A stretch of 64,000 nt of DNA. It comes from Bacillus sp. E(2018) (GTDB taxonomy: Bacteria > Bacillota > Bacilli > Bacillales > Fictibacillaceae). The translations under genes and the position numbers were made by a program. The notes under the pieces are model-generated. The model was given only the letters and a program-made list of their open reading frames with translations, was not told the DNA's origin and did not search any database. The stretch lies in the NCBI RefSeq assembly GCF_005503015.1, contig NZ_SCOL01000001.1, positions 806,001-870,000 of the forward strand, read 5' to 3'. This document shows, piece by piece, positions 9,105 to 18,095 of this stretch (within the stretch, counting starts at the first letter, position 1; the number at the start of each line of letters is the position of its first letter).

Positions 9105-9311
9105 TAACTTTTTTATAAGTAAAAATAAAAGAAAAAATAGTTTCCTTTTTATAGTAAGTGCTATTTTTCATGCATATTGAAAATTATTATTCTATTATCA
9201 AATGTCGTAAAAGGAAGAAATATGGTATTTATGAAATGAATTTGTAAAAAAATGTGATAAACTTATTATTAGCATAACTATATTTTTGTTTATTGAGAGT
9301 GGTGAAAGAAG

Positions 9312-10292
9312 ATGTCGATAAAAGACTTAAGAATACTTTCTAAAAAAGGATCGTTAGATTTACCTAAATGGATTAATTTTGCATTTGAATTAGGTTCTTT
9401 TTTAAATGATTATGGCATTAAAAATAAAAAATCTATTAATATAATCCTCTCTCTCCCGAGTGAACATTTCTTTTCTCTTTTAATAGCTATGGGGATAGCT
9501 GATAGGACATTTTCAATAAGGAAACAAATTAGTTCAATAAGAAAAACGATTCTAAACTTAATGCCAGGCAGCCGTATTATTTACAAAGATGAAAAATCTT
9601 CAAGAAAAGCATCGGTAATTTGCATTGAACAGAGTCCAGTCTTTGAAAATGAAATGATACTAAAAATTAAGGATGGGAATATTGTAAGAGGCATTCCTGA
9701 AAAACAATGGATAGAGAGAGTAATAATATTAGATGAAGAATTTGATAAGATTAAAAGAACTAGAGTAGTAAGCAAAAAACAAAAAATAGGGCTGGAAAAT
9801 AATCGTTTATTAAGATTATTTTATAGATCAAGTCAATTGAACAAAATTTCATTTTATCCTGGTGATAAATTTTATATAGTAGGTAACAATACACATATTA
9901 TTACATCAATGAATGAAAAAATCTTTCTTTATGAAGGGGTTCAAGGAACTATTGGAGATTTTCTTTATTTAGATAATAGCAATAGTTACACAAATGGAAA
10001 ATTATTTTCTTCCCATATGAAAAAAAACGACACTGAAATAAGTTCAGAAGTTCCAGTTATTTTTTCGGATTTAAATAGTTACATAAAACAAGGTAGGCAC
10101 TTTACTGCAAATCCAAAAATTATTTTATCAAGTAGGACAGACAACGAAAATCGACTAAACGAGGTAAAGGAAGAATTGAGAAGAGAATTATTGCAAGGGG
10201 ATCACAATGTTGTTACCGATGAAATTATCAATTTTTTTAAATCCACAGAAACTCAGTTACCCTTAGGTATTGAGTTCCTTGCTTGGAGGTAA
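9312..10292 (+). CDS. DISARM-associated protein, DrmE N-terminal-like (tentative)
   Basis: 326-residue, lysine/isoleucine-rich protein without recognisable catalytic motifs. It contains a segment LPSEHFFSLLIAMGIADR (about residues 50-67) and ends with LPLGIEFLAWR. It is the first gene of an operon running into drmA and drmB. DISARM class 2 loci have a protein, DrmE, in this place. This ORF plus the next (511 residues in the longest frame) add up to about 830 residues, about the size expected of one DrmE. I infer that it is the N-terminal half encoded separately. It ends 5 bp before the next start, and its stop overlaps that gene's ribosome site. Confidence 0.5.
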   Translation: MSIKDLRILSKKGSLDLPKWINFAFELGSFLNDYGIKNKKSINIILSLPSEHFFSLLIAMGIADRTFSIRKQISSIRKTILNLMPGSRIIYKDEKSSRKASVICIEQSPVFENEMILKIKDGNIVRGIPEKQWIERVIILDEEFDKIKRTRVVSKKQKIGLENNRLLRLFYRSSQLNKISFYPGDKFYIVGNNTHIITSMNEKIFLYEGVQGTIGDFLYLDNSNSYTNGKLFSSHMKKNDTEISSEVPVIFSDLNSYIKQGRHFTANPKIILSSRTDNENRLNEVKEELRRELLQGDHNVVTDEIINFFKSTETQLPLGIEFLAWR

Positions 10293-10297
10293 ATTTA

Positions 10298-11818
10298 ATG
10301 ATTAATAGTTTATTAGATTTATATAGTTTAGATAAGAGTACTGTTTTATTTAAGCACGTGGAATGTAATGAATTATTACCATTTGCGAATAATATTGAAA
10401 AATTCAGGTTAGATATCCAATACAAGTATGACAATGATGAACATTTAAAAGAGGTTCTCGGATTATTAAACAAAATGTTTTTTAAGTTAACAAGCAGTTT
10501 AACTCCATACAATAAAATTGTTTCAGAAGATATTGAAAAACTGATTCTTTCAAAGTTCATCCAAATTAAAAATAGTTATCCTGAACTATTTTTAAATATT
10601 GTTATACCAATTGCTAAATCTTTTAAGCAAGTAACAGAAGCAACTCATAACAACATGTTAAATTACTTATGTGAATACATAAATAAAAAAGCACATGTAG
10701 GTTTAAGGATTGCTATTGTTACCAAAAGAGCGATATCAGTTGAGGAAAGATTAATAATCTCCAAAGAGTTAAAATTATTTCTGAAAATAAGCTATTATAC
10801 AGAGAATAGTTTTAGAAAAGATATCAAAATTTTTGATGATGTTATCTATATTGGCAATCCAAATTATTTCGGTGAATATGTTAAAAACACATTTAAAGGC
10901 AGGACAGTAACTTTTATTTCATACGATATATTTACTAATTCATTAAGTCCTAAAAAAGTATTTGAAGATTTGGATAGAAATGGGTCGGTTAGTACAATCT
11001 TCACAAATGTTATATTCGATGAACCTATAGCAAAGAAAAGTAATTTTACAATCGAACAATCAGAATTATTAAATGTAGCTGTAAGTAAGTTCATTGAAGA
11101 ACAAAAAAATACTATTGGAAATAACTCTCAAGATGCAATCGAAGCATGTATTATTTATTTAGAAAATGAACGTTTTTTATTTGCAGCTAGAGATTCTAAA
11201 ATTCGTGTGTTTACACCTATGGACCAAATAAATTGTATTAAACAACGTAATTTTAAGGATATTGAGGAAGATGATTATATTGTAATTAGAAATGAAAGAG
11301 ACACAAAATTAATTGCTGAAGTTGCTGATCAATATGTTCTTAAGAATAAGGCTAATAGTTATAGGAAACTTCAAAATGAATGGAAAGATAAATTAAGGCT
11401 CATTGTACAAAGAAAAGGTTTAGGAAAAGTAAGTGGAATTTTAATGCGTAAGTATAACATTAAAACTGCTTCTCTTGCTTCATTAAGATCATGGTGTAAT
11501 GAGGAATCCATCTGTCCAACAGAACTAACTAAAATATTAAAAGCATTAAAGTACGAGGATGATAGGATCAAAGAAATATATGAAGTTATGAAGAAGATTC
11601 AACAGGCACATATTAAAGCAGGTAGAGTTATATCCGAAAAATTAATGAGTGAATTATCAAATGATATTTTAAAAGAGTTACAAGAAAAGGGATATTACAC
11701 ATTCATGTCCAAGGAGTTTAATGGTGTTTCATTTAATATTGAGAGAATCGTTTCAATAGATCGCTCAACGCATCTTATTGCACCCTACAATATAATGAGA
11801 CCTATGAATATTGACTAA
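10298..11818 (+). CDS. DISARM-associated protein, DrmE C-terminal-like
   Basis: 506 residues from ATG 10298, which has GGAGGT 7 bases upstream. The frame can be extended upstream only through a TTG lying inside that ribosome site. The middle part (about 130-260) has alternating strands such as VTFISYDIFTNSLSPKK. The C-terminal 150 residues have a helical pattern resembling DrmE: WKDKLRLIVQ, LASLRSWCNEESICP, IQQAHIKAGRVISEKLM. A good ribosome site of its own argues for a true split gene and not a sequencing frameshift. The molecular function of DrmE is not established. Confidence 0.55.
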   Translation: MINSLLDLYSLDKSTVLFKHVECNELLPFANNIEKFRLDIQYKYDNDEHLKEVLGLLNKMFFKLTSSLTPYNKIVSEDIEKLILSKFIQIKNSYPELFLNIVIPIAKSFKQVTEATHNNMLNYLCEYINKKAHVGLRIAIVTKRAISVEERLIISKELKLFLKISYYTENSFRKDIKIFDDVIYIGNPNYFGEYVKNTFKGRTVTFISYDIFTNSLSPKKVFEDLDRNGSVSTIFTNVIFDEPIAKKSNFTIEQSELLNVAVSKFIEEQKNTIGNNSQDAIEACIIYLENERFLFAARDSKIRVFTPMDQINCIKQRNFKDIEEDDYIVIRNERDTKLIAEVADQYVLKNKANSYRKLQNEWKDKLRLIVQRKGLGKVSGILMRKYNIKTASLASLRSWCNEESICPTELTKILKALKYEDDRIKEIYEVMKKIQQAHIKAGRVISEKLMSELSNDILKELQEKGYYTFMSKEFNGVSFNIERIVSIDRSTHLIAPYNIMRPMNID

Positions 11819-11837
11819 TTACAAAGGGAGTATATTA

Positions 11838-14800
11838 ATGGAAATTTCATTAGAAAATTCACTTGATAACCGACAAAAAGTTATTAATAATGTCAAAGAA
11901 GAAATAATTGGTCCCGGTCAAATTAGACCTCACTATATAAAATTCAGTCCAATTGGTACTACTTTATTTGAATCAAGAGAAGAATTATATAAACCTTATT
12001 ATTGGGAAGTTGGAGGGGAAAAAGAGGAAATTCTACAAAGAGAAACGCCGACACAAAGATATGTAAGTGGTCATTTGTTTCCATTAGGTACAAGTGAAAG
12101 TAATGAAGTCACCCTAGAGACTCCAATTGGTAAAGAACCTAATGAAGTTCAAGAAGACGATAAGGTTGATAAATTATTTGAGCGTAAAGAAGATTTAGAA
12201 GCGACTGAAGACGACGGAGAAGTAGAATTATTTCCTCAAAGAAATGATTTTATGCCTTCAACTATGGGTTTAACATTCTGTGTTGAAAAAGATATTCCCG
12301 AATTAAAAGTTAAAATTGAAGGGGGGACTTATACACCTCACAAAGTAAGGGTAAAAGGTGAAAGTAATAATGTGGAATGGTGGCTTAGGGAAACTGTTGA
12401 AGGGATTTGGGATCTGCCTTTAAAAGAACTTATAAAACACAGACAGATTGAAAAACTAGTTCAAATGAAAAATAAAAAAGGGGAAAAAATTAGTCAGTAC
12501 CAAATACAATTTCAAGCACGTATTCGGGAAGTTAAGGGTAAATATATAATTACGATAAGTGTTACTAATCGGTCTTCCGTCCCTAATTTTAATAAACAAC
12601 AATTAATATTGTTTCAAGCAACAATGAATATATGTACACCTGATAATTACTATTTTTCTATTTATCCAAAACAATATGAGATGAAAAAGTTATTGAGTGA
12701 AGAAGATGCTTCAACTGAATTACTCTATCGTAACGAAGGTGTGTATGCTTTTGGGCATGGTTGCGCTGCAGATTGGGAACAAAATTCTAAAAAAGTCCAG
12801 CAATTATCTACAACTTTTATGCCGGAGTACGAGGCCCTAAGTATGACTCCTAATGTCTTTGTCAATCAGAAGGGTAAGAAAGTTGAACTAGAGATAAAAA
12901 TGAGTGACCTGGCCGGTCTTTCCAGTAGTGAGCATCCTAAAAAAGTTCTAAAACCATTAATTGAAGGCTATAAGGAATGGATAGAACAAAAAGGCATAGA
13001 GGTAGAAAAGGTCCCCGAAATATTAAAACCAATTGCTAGAAAGCATTTAAGCCTATGTAAAGAAAGCCTAGATAGAATGATAATGGGTCTAAAATTACTT
13101 GAAGAACCTCAAATACTAGAAGCGTTTCGTTTAGCAAATACAGCAATACTTCTGCAACAAGTAAATGGTAAAAATAGACGTATTGGGTATATAGAAGGAA
13201 AACAAATTTTGTTTAATAAAACGTTTAAAGAAAGTGTTAGTGATGAATATCACCTTAAAAATGCAAGTAATACCTGGAGGGCATTCCAGATTGCTTTTAT
13301 TTTGATGTCTATTGAGTCATTAGTCCATGAAAAATGTGATTCCAGAGAAGTAGTAGATTTAATTTGGTTTCCTACTGGTGGAGGTAAAACGGAGGCGTAC
13401 TTAGGTGTTGCTGCTTTTCAAATGATTCTAAGACGCTTGAAAAATCCTTTGGATGCTGGCGTCGATGTTATGATGAGATACACTCTTAGGCTTTTAACTG
13501 CTGACCAGTTCCAACGTTCATCGAGGCTCATTTGTGCTATAGAATATTTAAGAAGAAAAAATAGTTCGAAGCTCGGAGATATACCTTTTTCTATTGGAAT
13601 ATGGGTAGGGTCAAATACAACTCCAAATAATAATAAATCTGCCAAGACGACTCTAAGTAAACTACAAAAAAATGAGAAAAATGCTCAACAATTTATTGTT
13701 AACAGTTGTTCATGGTGTGGAGCAAATTTAGGTTTTTACAGTGAAAAAGGCAGCCAAAAGAAATTTTATTTTGGTTATAAAATTAACAACGATAAGTTAG
13801 TTGTTCATTGTCCAGATAAAAATTGTCACTTCCATGAAGAATTGCCAATTTATATTGTTGATGAGACTATATATGAGAAGCGTCCGACTTTCTTAATTGG
13901 AACAGTAGATAAGTTTGTGCAATTAGTATGGCAACCTAAGGCAAGGTCGTTATTTGGAATAAATTCAAATGGGAAAAGATTTATTAGTCCCCCATCATTA
14001 ATAGTCCAAGACGAGTTGCATTTAATATCTGGTCCGCTTGGTACATTAACGGGTCTTTTTGAGGCGTTAGTTGAAGAGTTATGTTTAAAGAATGTGGATG
14101 GTAAGATAGTTAAACCAAAAATAATAGCAGCGACAGCCACAATTAAGCAATTCGAAGAGCAAGCACGTGCATTATTCGGAAGAGAGAACGCAAGATTATT
14201 TCCAAGTCCGGGACTTGAAAATGAAGATTCATTTTTTGCAACACCTGCAATAGATACAAACACAGGCAAACCAATGCCGGGACGAAAATACGTTGGTGTT
14301 TACACTACAACTGTACGTATAATGATGTCACAAGTTATGGCATTTTCATCAATACTCCAGTCTACTGCTGAAATAAATGAAAAAGAAAGAGATCCTTATT
14401 GGACCCTGCTATCATTCTACAATACGTTGCGTGAATTAGGTGGAGGTTTAACTTTAACTCAAACAGATATACCTCAATATTCAAATTCAATGGCAATGAG
14501 AAAGGGTCTACAAAAAGAGATTAGGTATATTAATAATGTTCTTGAATTAACATCAAGAAAACAAAGTCATGAAATCTCAAAAACTATCGATGATTTAAAG
14601 TTAGAATATATTGCGAATAAAGAACAAAAAAATGTGAATTCAACAATTGATCTATGCCTTGCATCAAACATTATTGAGGTTGGAGTAGATATTGATCGTC
14701 TATCTGTAATGGCTATAGTAGGACAACCAAAGATGACCGCTCAGTATATTCAAGTAAGTGGACGTGTTGGACGTCGTTGGTGGGAGAGACCAGGATTGAT

Positions 14801-15359
14801 ATTTACTTTATATTCAAACACAAAATCAAGGGATAAATCTCATTTTGAGCATTTTAGGGAATATCATCAAAAATTATATGCCCAAGTTGAACCTACAAGT
14901 GTAACTCCTTTTTCTGACTCGTGTTTAGATAGAGGATTGCATGCAGTCCTGATAGGGTTTTTGCGTCAATCCTTAAATGATGATATTGCTAGAACTCCTG
15001 ATTGGGAGGAAATACAAAAAAACTTAAATAAAAGAATATTACCTTTTTATAACCGTTTAGTAGATCGTGCAACACTTGTCGATCCAGAACAAGTAGATGA
15101 ACTTAAAAACCGATTTCGCGATATTTTAAAAAGACTTGAAATCGGAAATTATACTGCATGGAGAGTCGATCCGAAGGTAAATGGTTATATGTATTCAGCA
15201 GGTACAACGATTCCTCATGCTTTGAAAAGTAAAGCCGAGTCAATGATCAACTCCATGAGAAATGTAGATTCAGAGTGTAGAGGGTTAATTGCTTCATTAT
15301 ATAACTCAAATAATGATGACAATGAAAGTGAAAGTAGTTGGGAGGCATTGTTTTCATGA
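11838..15359 (+). CDS. drmA: DISARM helicase DrmA
   Basis: 1173-residue superfamily-2 helicase. The N-terminus carries ETPTQRYVSGHLFPLG, a pattern typical of DrmA. Walker A is WFPTGGGKTEAYLG (about 509-522), the DEAH-equivalent is VQDELHLISGPLG (about 722), motif III is ATATI (about 765), and motif VI is QVSGRVGRRWWERPG (about 970). A CxxC...C pair around 622-665 may bind zinc. Start ATG 11838 has AAAGGGAG 7 bases upstream. In DISARM, DrmA acts with DrmB on incoming DNA. It overlaps drmB by 4 bp (ATGA). Length fits the family. Confidence 0.9.
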   Translation: MEISLENSLDNRQKVINNVKEEIIGPGQIRPHYIKFSPIGTTLFESREELYKPYYWEVGGEKEEILQRETPTQRYVSGHLFPLGTSESNEVTLETPIGKEPNEVQEDDKVDKLFERKEDLEATEDDGEVELFPQRNDFMPSTMGLTFCVEKDIPELKVKIEGGTYTPHKVRVKGESNNVEWWLRETVEGIWDLPLKELIKHRQIEKLVQMKNKKGEKISQYQIQFQARIREVKGKYIITISVTNRSSVPNFNKQQLILFQATMNICTPDNYYFSIYPKQYEMKKLLSEEDASTELLYRNEGVYAFGHGCAADWEQNSKKVQQLSTTFMPEYEALSMTPNVFVNQKGKKVELEIKMSDLAGLSSSEHPKKVLKPLIEGYKEWIEQKGIEVEKVPEILKPIARKHLSLCKESLDRMIMGLKLLEEPQILEAFRLANTAILLQQVNGKNRRIGYIEGKQILFNKTFKESVSDEYHLKNASNTWRAFQIAFILMSIESLVHEKCDSREVVDLIWFPTGGGKTEAYLGVAAFQMILRRLKNPLDAGVDVMMRYTLRLLTADQFQRSSRLICAIEYLRRKNSSKLGDIPFSIGIWVGSNTTPNNNKSAKTTLSKLQKNEKNAQQFIVNSCSWCGANLGFYSEKGSQKKFYFGYKINNDKLVVHCPDKNCHFHEELPIYIVDETIYEKRPTFLIGTVDKFVQLVWQPKARSLFGINSNGKRFISPPSLIVQDELHLISGPLGTLTGLFEALVEELCLKNVDGKIVKPKIIAATATIKQFEEQARALFGRENARLFPSPGLENEDSFFATPAIDTNTGKPMPGRKYVGVYTTTVRIMMSQVMAFSSILQSTAEINEKERDPYWTLLSFYNTLRELGGGLTLTQTDIPQYSNSMAMRKGLQKEIRYINNVLELTSRKQSHEISKTIDDLKLEYIANKEQKNVNSTIDLCLASNIIEVGVDIDRLSVMAIVGQPKMTAQYIQVSGRVGRRWWERPGLIFTLYSNTKSRDKSHFEHFREYHQKLYAQVEPTSVTPFSDSCLDRGLHAVLIGFLRQSLNDDIARTPDWEEIQKNLNKRILPFYNRLVDRATLVDPEQVDELKNRFRDILKRLEIGNYTAWRVDPKVNGYMYSAGTTIPHALKSKAESMINSMRNVDSECRGLIASLYNSNNDDNESESSWEALFS

Positions 15360-17251
15360 GAGATTTACCTTTGAGAAGAGGCCAACTTGTTACAACTTTT
15401 GGACCAGGTGCTCTTGTAATTAGTCCAGAGGGGGAATCAGCGATGATTGGAGCTCTGGATAAGTGGTATCATGATAAAAATGAATATCGTATTAAAACTT
15501 TTGATGAATTCGAGATTCAAGAACCTAGATTAAGGTCTTTATTAAAAGTAAAAAAATTATTGATGCCTCCAGATTTTAGACCTAGTTACCAATACAAAAA
15601 TGCTGGTGAAGCAATAACACAAACGAATACGGACTTGTATATCCCATTGTTACGTTTTCCAACTTGGCACTATTGTCCAAAGTGCAAGACTTTACATCAA
15701 ACTTCTATGTCATCAAGAACTAGTTGGTTAGATTGTAAAGATTGCAAAAAACAAACAAAGATGATTCAAGTTCCTTTTGTTATTGTTTGCAGTCATGGTC
15801 ATATATCTGATTTTCCATGGAGAGAATGGGTGCACGGAGATGAGTACACATCTTGTGAGGGACATATGAAACTTCTATCCACAGGAGGTGCCACTTTAGA
15901 TTCACTCAAAGTAAAGTGTGCATGTAATGTAGAAAGATCTCTAAGAGGAATAATGTCCAGAAATACTACATCTGAGATGGATGAAGACCGAGTAAGTGAA
16001 CTAAGTAAAAGGCTAAATAAAAAAGAAAAAAAGTTATATCAGTGCCCCGGAAATAAACCATGGTATGGATCTGAAAAAGATAATGAAAGTTGTTCTTCCT
16101 TCCCTATTGCAGTATTGAAAAATTCTATAAATGTGTATTATCCTAATACAATTAGCGCGATACACTTACCAGGTGAAAACCCTGAAGTTGAAAAACTTAT
16201 AGATGTTTTTGAGAAAAACGGGGTGACTTCATCATGGTTAAATGTTGCTGATAATATTGATGATAAAATTAAGGTAATTAAAAAGTTATGTCCTCCTGAA
16301 ATACAAGAATATAATCATTCGGATATTGAACTTGCTATCTTATACATTGAGGGTGGAATAGAAGAAGTGCAAACTTCTGAAAGAGTAAATACAAGAAATG
16401 CAGAAAATGAATTAAGGAAAAAAGAATTTGAAACTTTAATACAAGAAACTAATACAAAAAATCTAAAGGTAAAAAGAGAGTGGACATGTGAAGAGATAAA
16501 TGAAGAAGATATCACTACTTTCTTTACTATAATAAATAGAATAACTAAATTAAAAGAAACAATTGCTTTAACTGGATTTAATAGACTTTCAACAAATAGC
16601 GACGAAGTAGCACCAAATCAATTATTAAAAGGTAAGCAGTTGTTGTTTAAAGAACCGGATTTACCTGATAATAATTGGTTACCTGCTTATAAGGTTTATG
16701 GAGAAGGGATATTTTTCTCTCTAAACCTTGAAAAACTGAAGTCATGGGAGAAAAGAGTAGACGTTCAAAACTATTTTAATAAATTGCTAACTCGAAGTGA
16801 AAAACGTGGTACTAATGTGGAAAAGAGTTTTATAACGCCTAGAAACGTTCTAATTCATACTCTCTCTCACATTATTATTGATGAATTAGCTTTAACATGT
16901 GGGTATAATTCTGCTTCCCTGCGAGAGCGCTTGTATCTAAATGACGATCAATGTGGGATATTGGTATATACTTCTTCAGGAGATATAGATGGTACATTTG
17001 GTGGTCTTGTTAGAATGGGAAGACAAGAAAACTTTTTCCCAGTAGTCTATAAAGCAATAGAAACAGCTAGATGGTGTAGTTCTGACCCAGTATGCTCCGA
17101 GATTGGAAAAACTTCTGGCCAAGGTGTAAATAATTTAAATGGGGCTGCATGTCATAGTTGTACTTATCTACCAGAAACATCTTGTGAATTAGGGAACCTC
17201 TTTTTGGATAGGACATTACTTATTGACGAAAACTTAGGTTTTTTTAAATAA
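15356..17251 (+). CDS. drmB: DISARM protein DrmB (DUF1998)
   Basis: 631 residues from ATG 15356, which overlaps the drmA stop. The N-terminal signature RRGQLVTTFGPGALV followed by ALDKWYHD is characteristic of DrmB. Cysteine pairs at about 106-109 (CPKC) and 125-128 (CKDC) look like a zinc finger. The C-terminal DUF1998 region has the cysteine cluster CSSDPVC ... CHSCTYLPETSCE (about 574-612). In DISARM, DrmB works with DrmA as the core complex that engages unmodified DNA. All key cysteines seen in the family appear present. Confidence 0.9.
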   Translation: MRDLPLRRGQLVTTFGPGALVISPEGESAMIGALDKWYHDKNEYRIKTFDEFEIQEPRLRSLLKVKKLLMPPDFRPSYQYKNAGEAITQTNTDLYIPLLRFPTWHYCPKCKTLHQTSMSSRTSWLDCKDCKKQTKMIQVPFVIVCSHGHISDFPWREWVHGDEYTSCEGHMKLLSTGGATLDSLKVKCACNVERSLRGIMSRNTTSEMDEDRVSELSKRLNKKEKKLYQCPGNKPWYGSEKDNESCSSFPIAVLKNSINVYYPNTISAIHLPGENPEVEKLIDVFEKNGVTSSWLNVADNIDDKIKVIKKLCPPEIQEYNHSDIELAILYIEGGIEEVQTSERVNTRNAENELRKKEFETLIQETNTKNLKVKREWTCEEINEEDITTFFTIINRITKLKETIALTGFNRLSTNSDEVAPNQLLKGKQLLFKEPDLPDNNWLPAYKVYGEGIFFSLNLEKLKSWEKRVDVQNYFNKLLTRSEKRGTNVEKSFITPRNVLIHTLSHIIIDELALTCGYNSASLRERLYLNDDQCGILVYTSSGDIDGTFGGLVRMGRQENFFPVVYKAIETARWCSSDPVCSEIGKTSGQGVNNLNGAACHSCTYLPETSCELGNLFLDRTLLIDENLGFFK

Positions 17252-17324
17252 AATAGGAACTGGTTCTAATTTGATTTTAAAATTCAAGTTATTTCTCAAA
17301 TATTTCAAAGAGTTAGGTGTCTAT

Positions 17325-17504
17325 ATGAAGAAAAAAAAATGCGGAAAATGTGGTATTTTAATTCATCAAACTGACTGGATTATATTGAAGCAACTTTCAT
17401 TATTACCTATATGTGATAACTGCTCTATAGAGAGTATAGAGAAAGATAATATATATATATCAGTAAAGAATCAAACAAACCTAATAAGATTTCCAAAGAA
17501 ATAA
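17325..17504 (+). CDS. Zinc-ribbon microprotein (59 aa) after drmB
   Basis: 59 residues from ATG 17325, preceded by TTAGGTG at the right distance. Two Cys-x-x-Cys pairs, CGKC near residue 5 and CDNC near residue 32, form a probable zinc ribbon. The rest is short and basic (ending LIRFPKK). It is the last ORF of the DISARM-type operon, just before its terminator. No family was recognised. It could be a small DNA-binding or adaptor subunit, which is inference from position and metal motif. Confidence 0.6.
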   Translation: MKKKKCGKCGILIHQTDWIILKQLSLLPICDNCSIESIEKDNIYISVKNQTNLIRFPKK

Positions 17505-17530
17505 CACGCAATGACATTGCGTGTTTTTTT
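17504..17530 (+). terminator. Terminator of the DISARM-type operon
   Basis: Inverted repeat ACACGCAATG / CATTGCGTGT around a single central base (17514), followed by seven T. It begins at the stop of the microprotein gene and abuts the 3' end of the minus-strand vsr. Confidence 0.88.
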
Positions 17531-17941
17531 ATGTCTTTATCTTTTTAATAATAAACTCGAGTTTATCTATAACTTTATTTAAATCGTTTTTTATTTCGTG
17601 TTCCCAAATTCTTATATAAAGCCAGTTTCTTTTTAAATAATATTGTTCAACTTCTAAGTCTCTTGCTTTATTTCTTTGTAATTTTTTATTCCAGTATTCT
17701 TGGTTAGTTTTTGGGATATTGCCATGAAGAGCACATCCATGCCAAAAGCAAGAATCAATAAAAATAACAATTCTATATTTTTTATTGCTATATCAGGTTT
17801 TCCAAACAAATTTCTAACATTCTTTCTAAAACGTATTCCTCTTTTCCATAGCTCACGAGAAACCATATTTTCTAACTTTGACTGAGATTTTATAGTCTGC
17901 ATATTTTTACTTCTTTGTTCTTTAGACATTTTTTCTGTCAT
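17529..17941 (-). pseudogene. vsr: Very short patch repair endonuclease (vsr), frameshifted
   Basis: Vsr nicks 5' of T:G mismatches created by deamination of 5-methylcytosine and usually accompanies a C5 methyltransferase. The first frame from ATG 17941 (AGGTGAT upstream) gives SKEQRSKNMQTIKSQ...FGKPDIAIK. The second frame continues it as IVIFIDSCFWHGC...NQEYW...WEHEI and stops at 17529. Restoring one A in the coding-strand run of six A (plus-strand T-run 17778-17783) joins the frames perfectly. Catalytic Asp (PDIAI and FIDSCFWHGC) is present in the repaired reading. It is either an inactivated gene, a phase-variable tract or a base-calling error. Confidence 0.85.
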
Positions 17942-18095
17942 GACAATCACCTATTAACCTTTTTTATAAGATATAACCCATATTGTTTTATTTAGTTCAA
18001 TTTTGAATGGGATTAATTTGAAAACAATGTTATTGTTAGAAAAGAAAATATAACTAAGCAAATAAACTACTTGCTATTAATATAGGGTGGACGAT

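Noticed and set aside
10283..10297. A single frameshifted DrmE gene
   Set aside because: The second ORF has its own GGAGGT and ATG, so a split gene is more likely than an error.
11811..11837. Upstream TTG for DrmA
   Set aside because: It lies inside the end of the preceding gene; ATG 11838 has AAAGGGAG.
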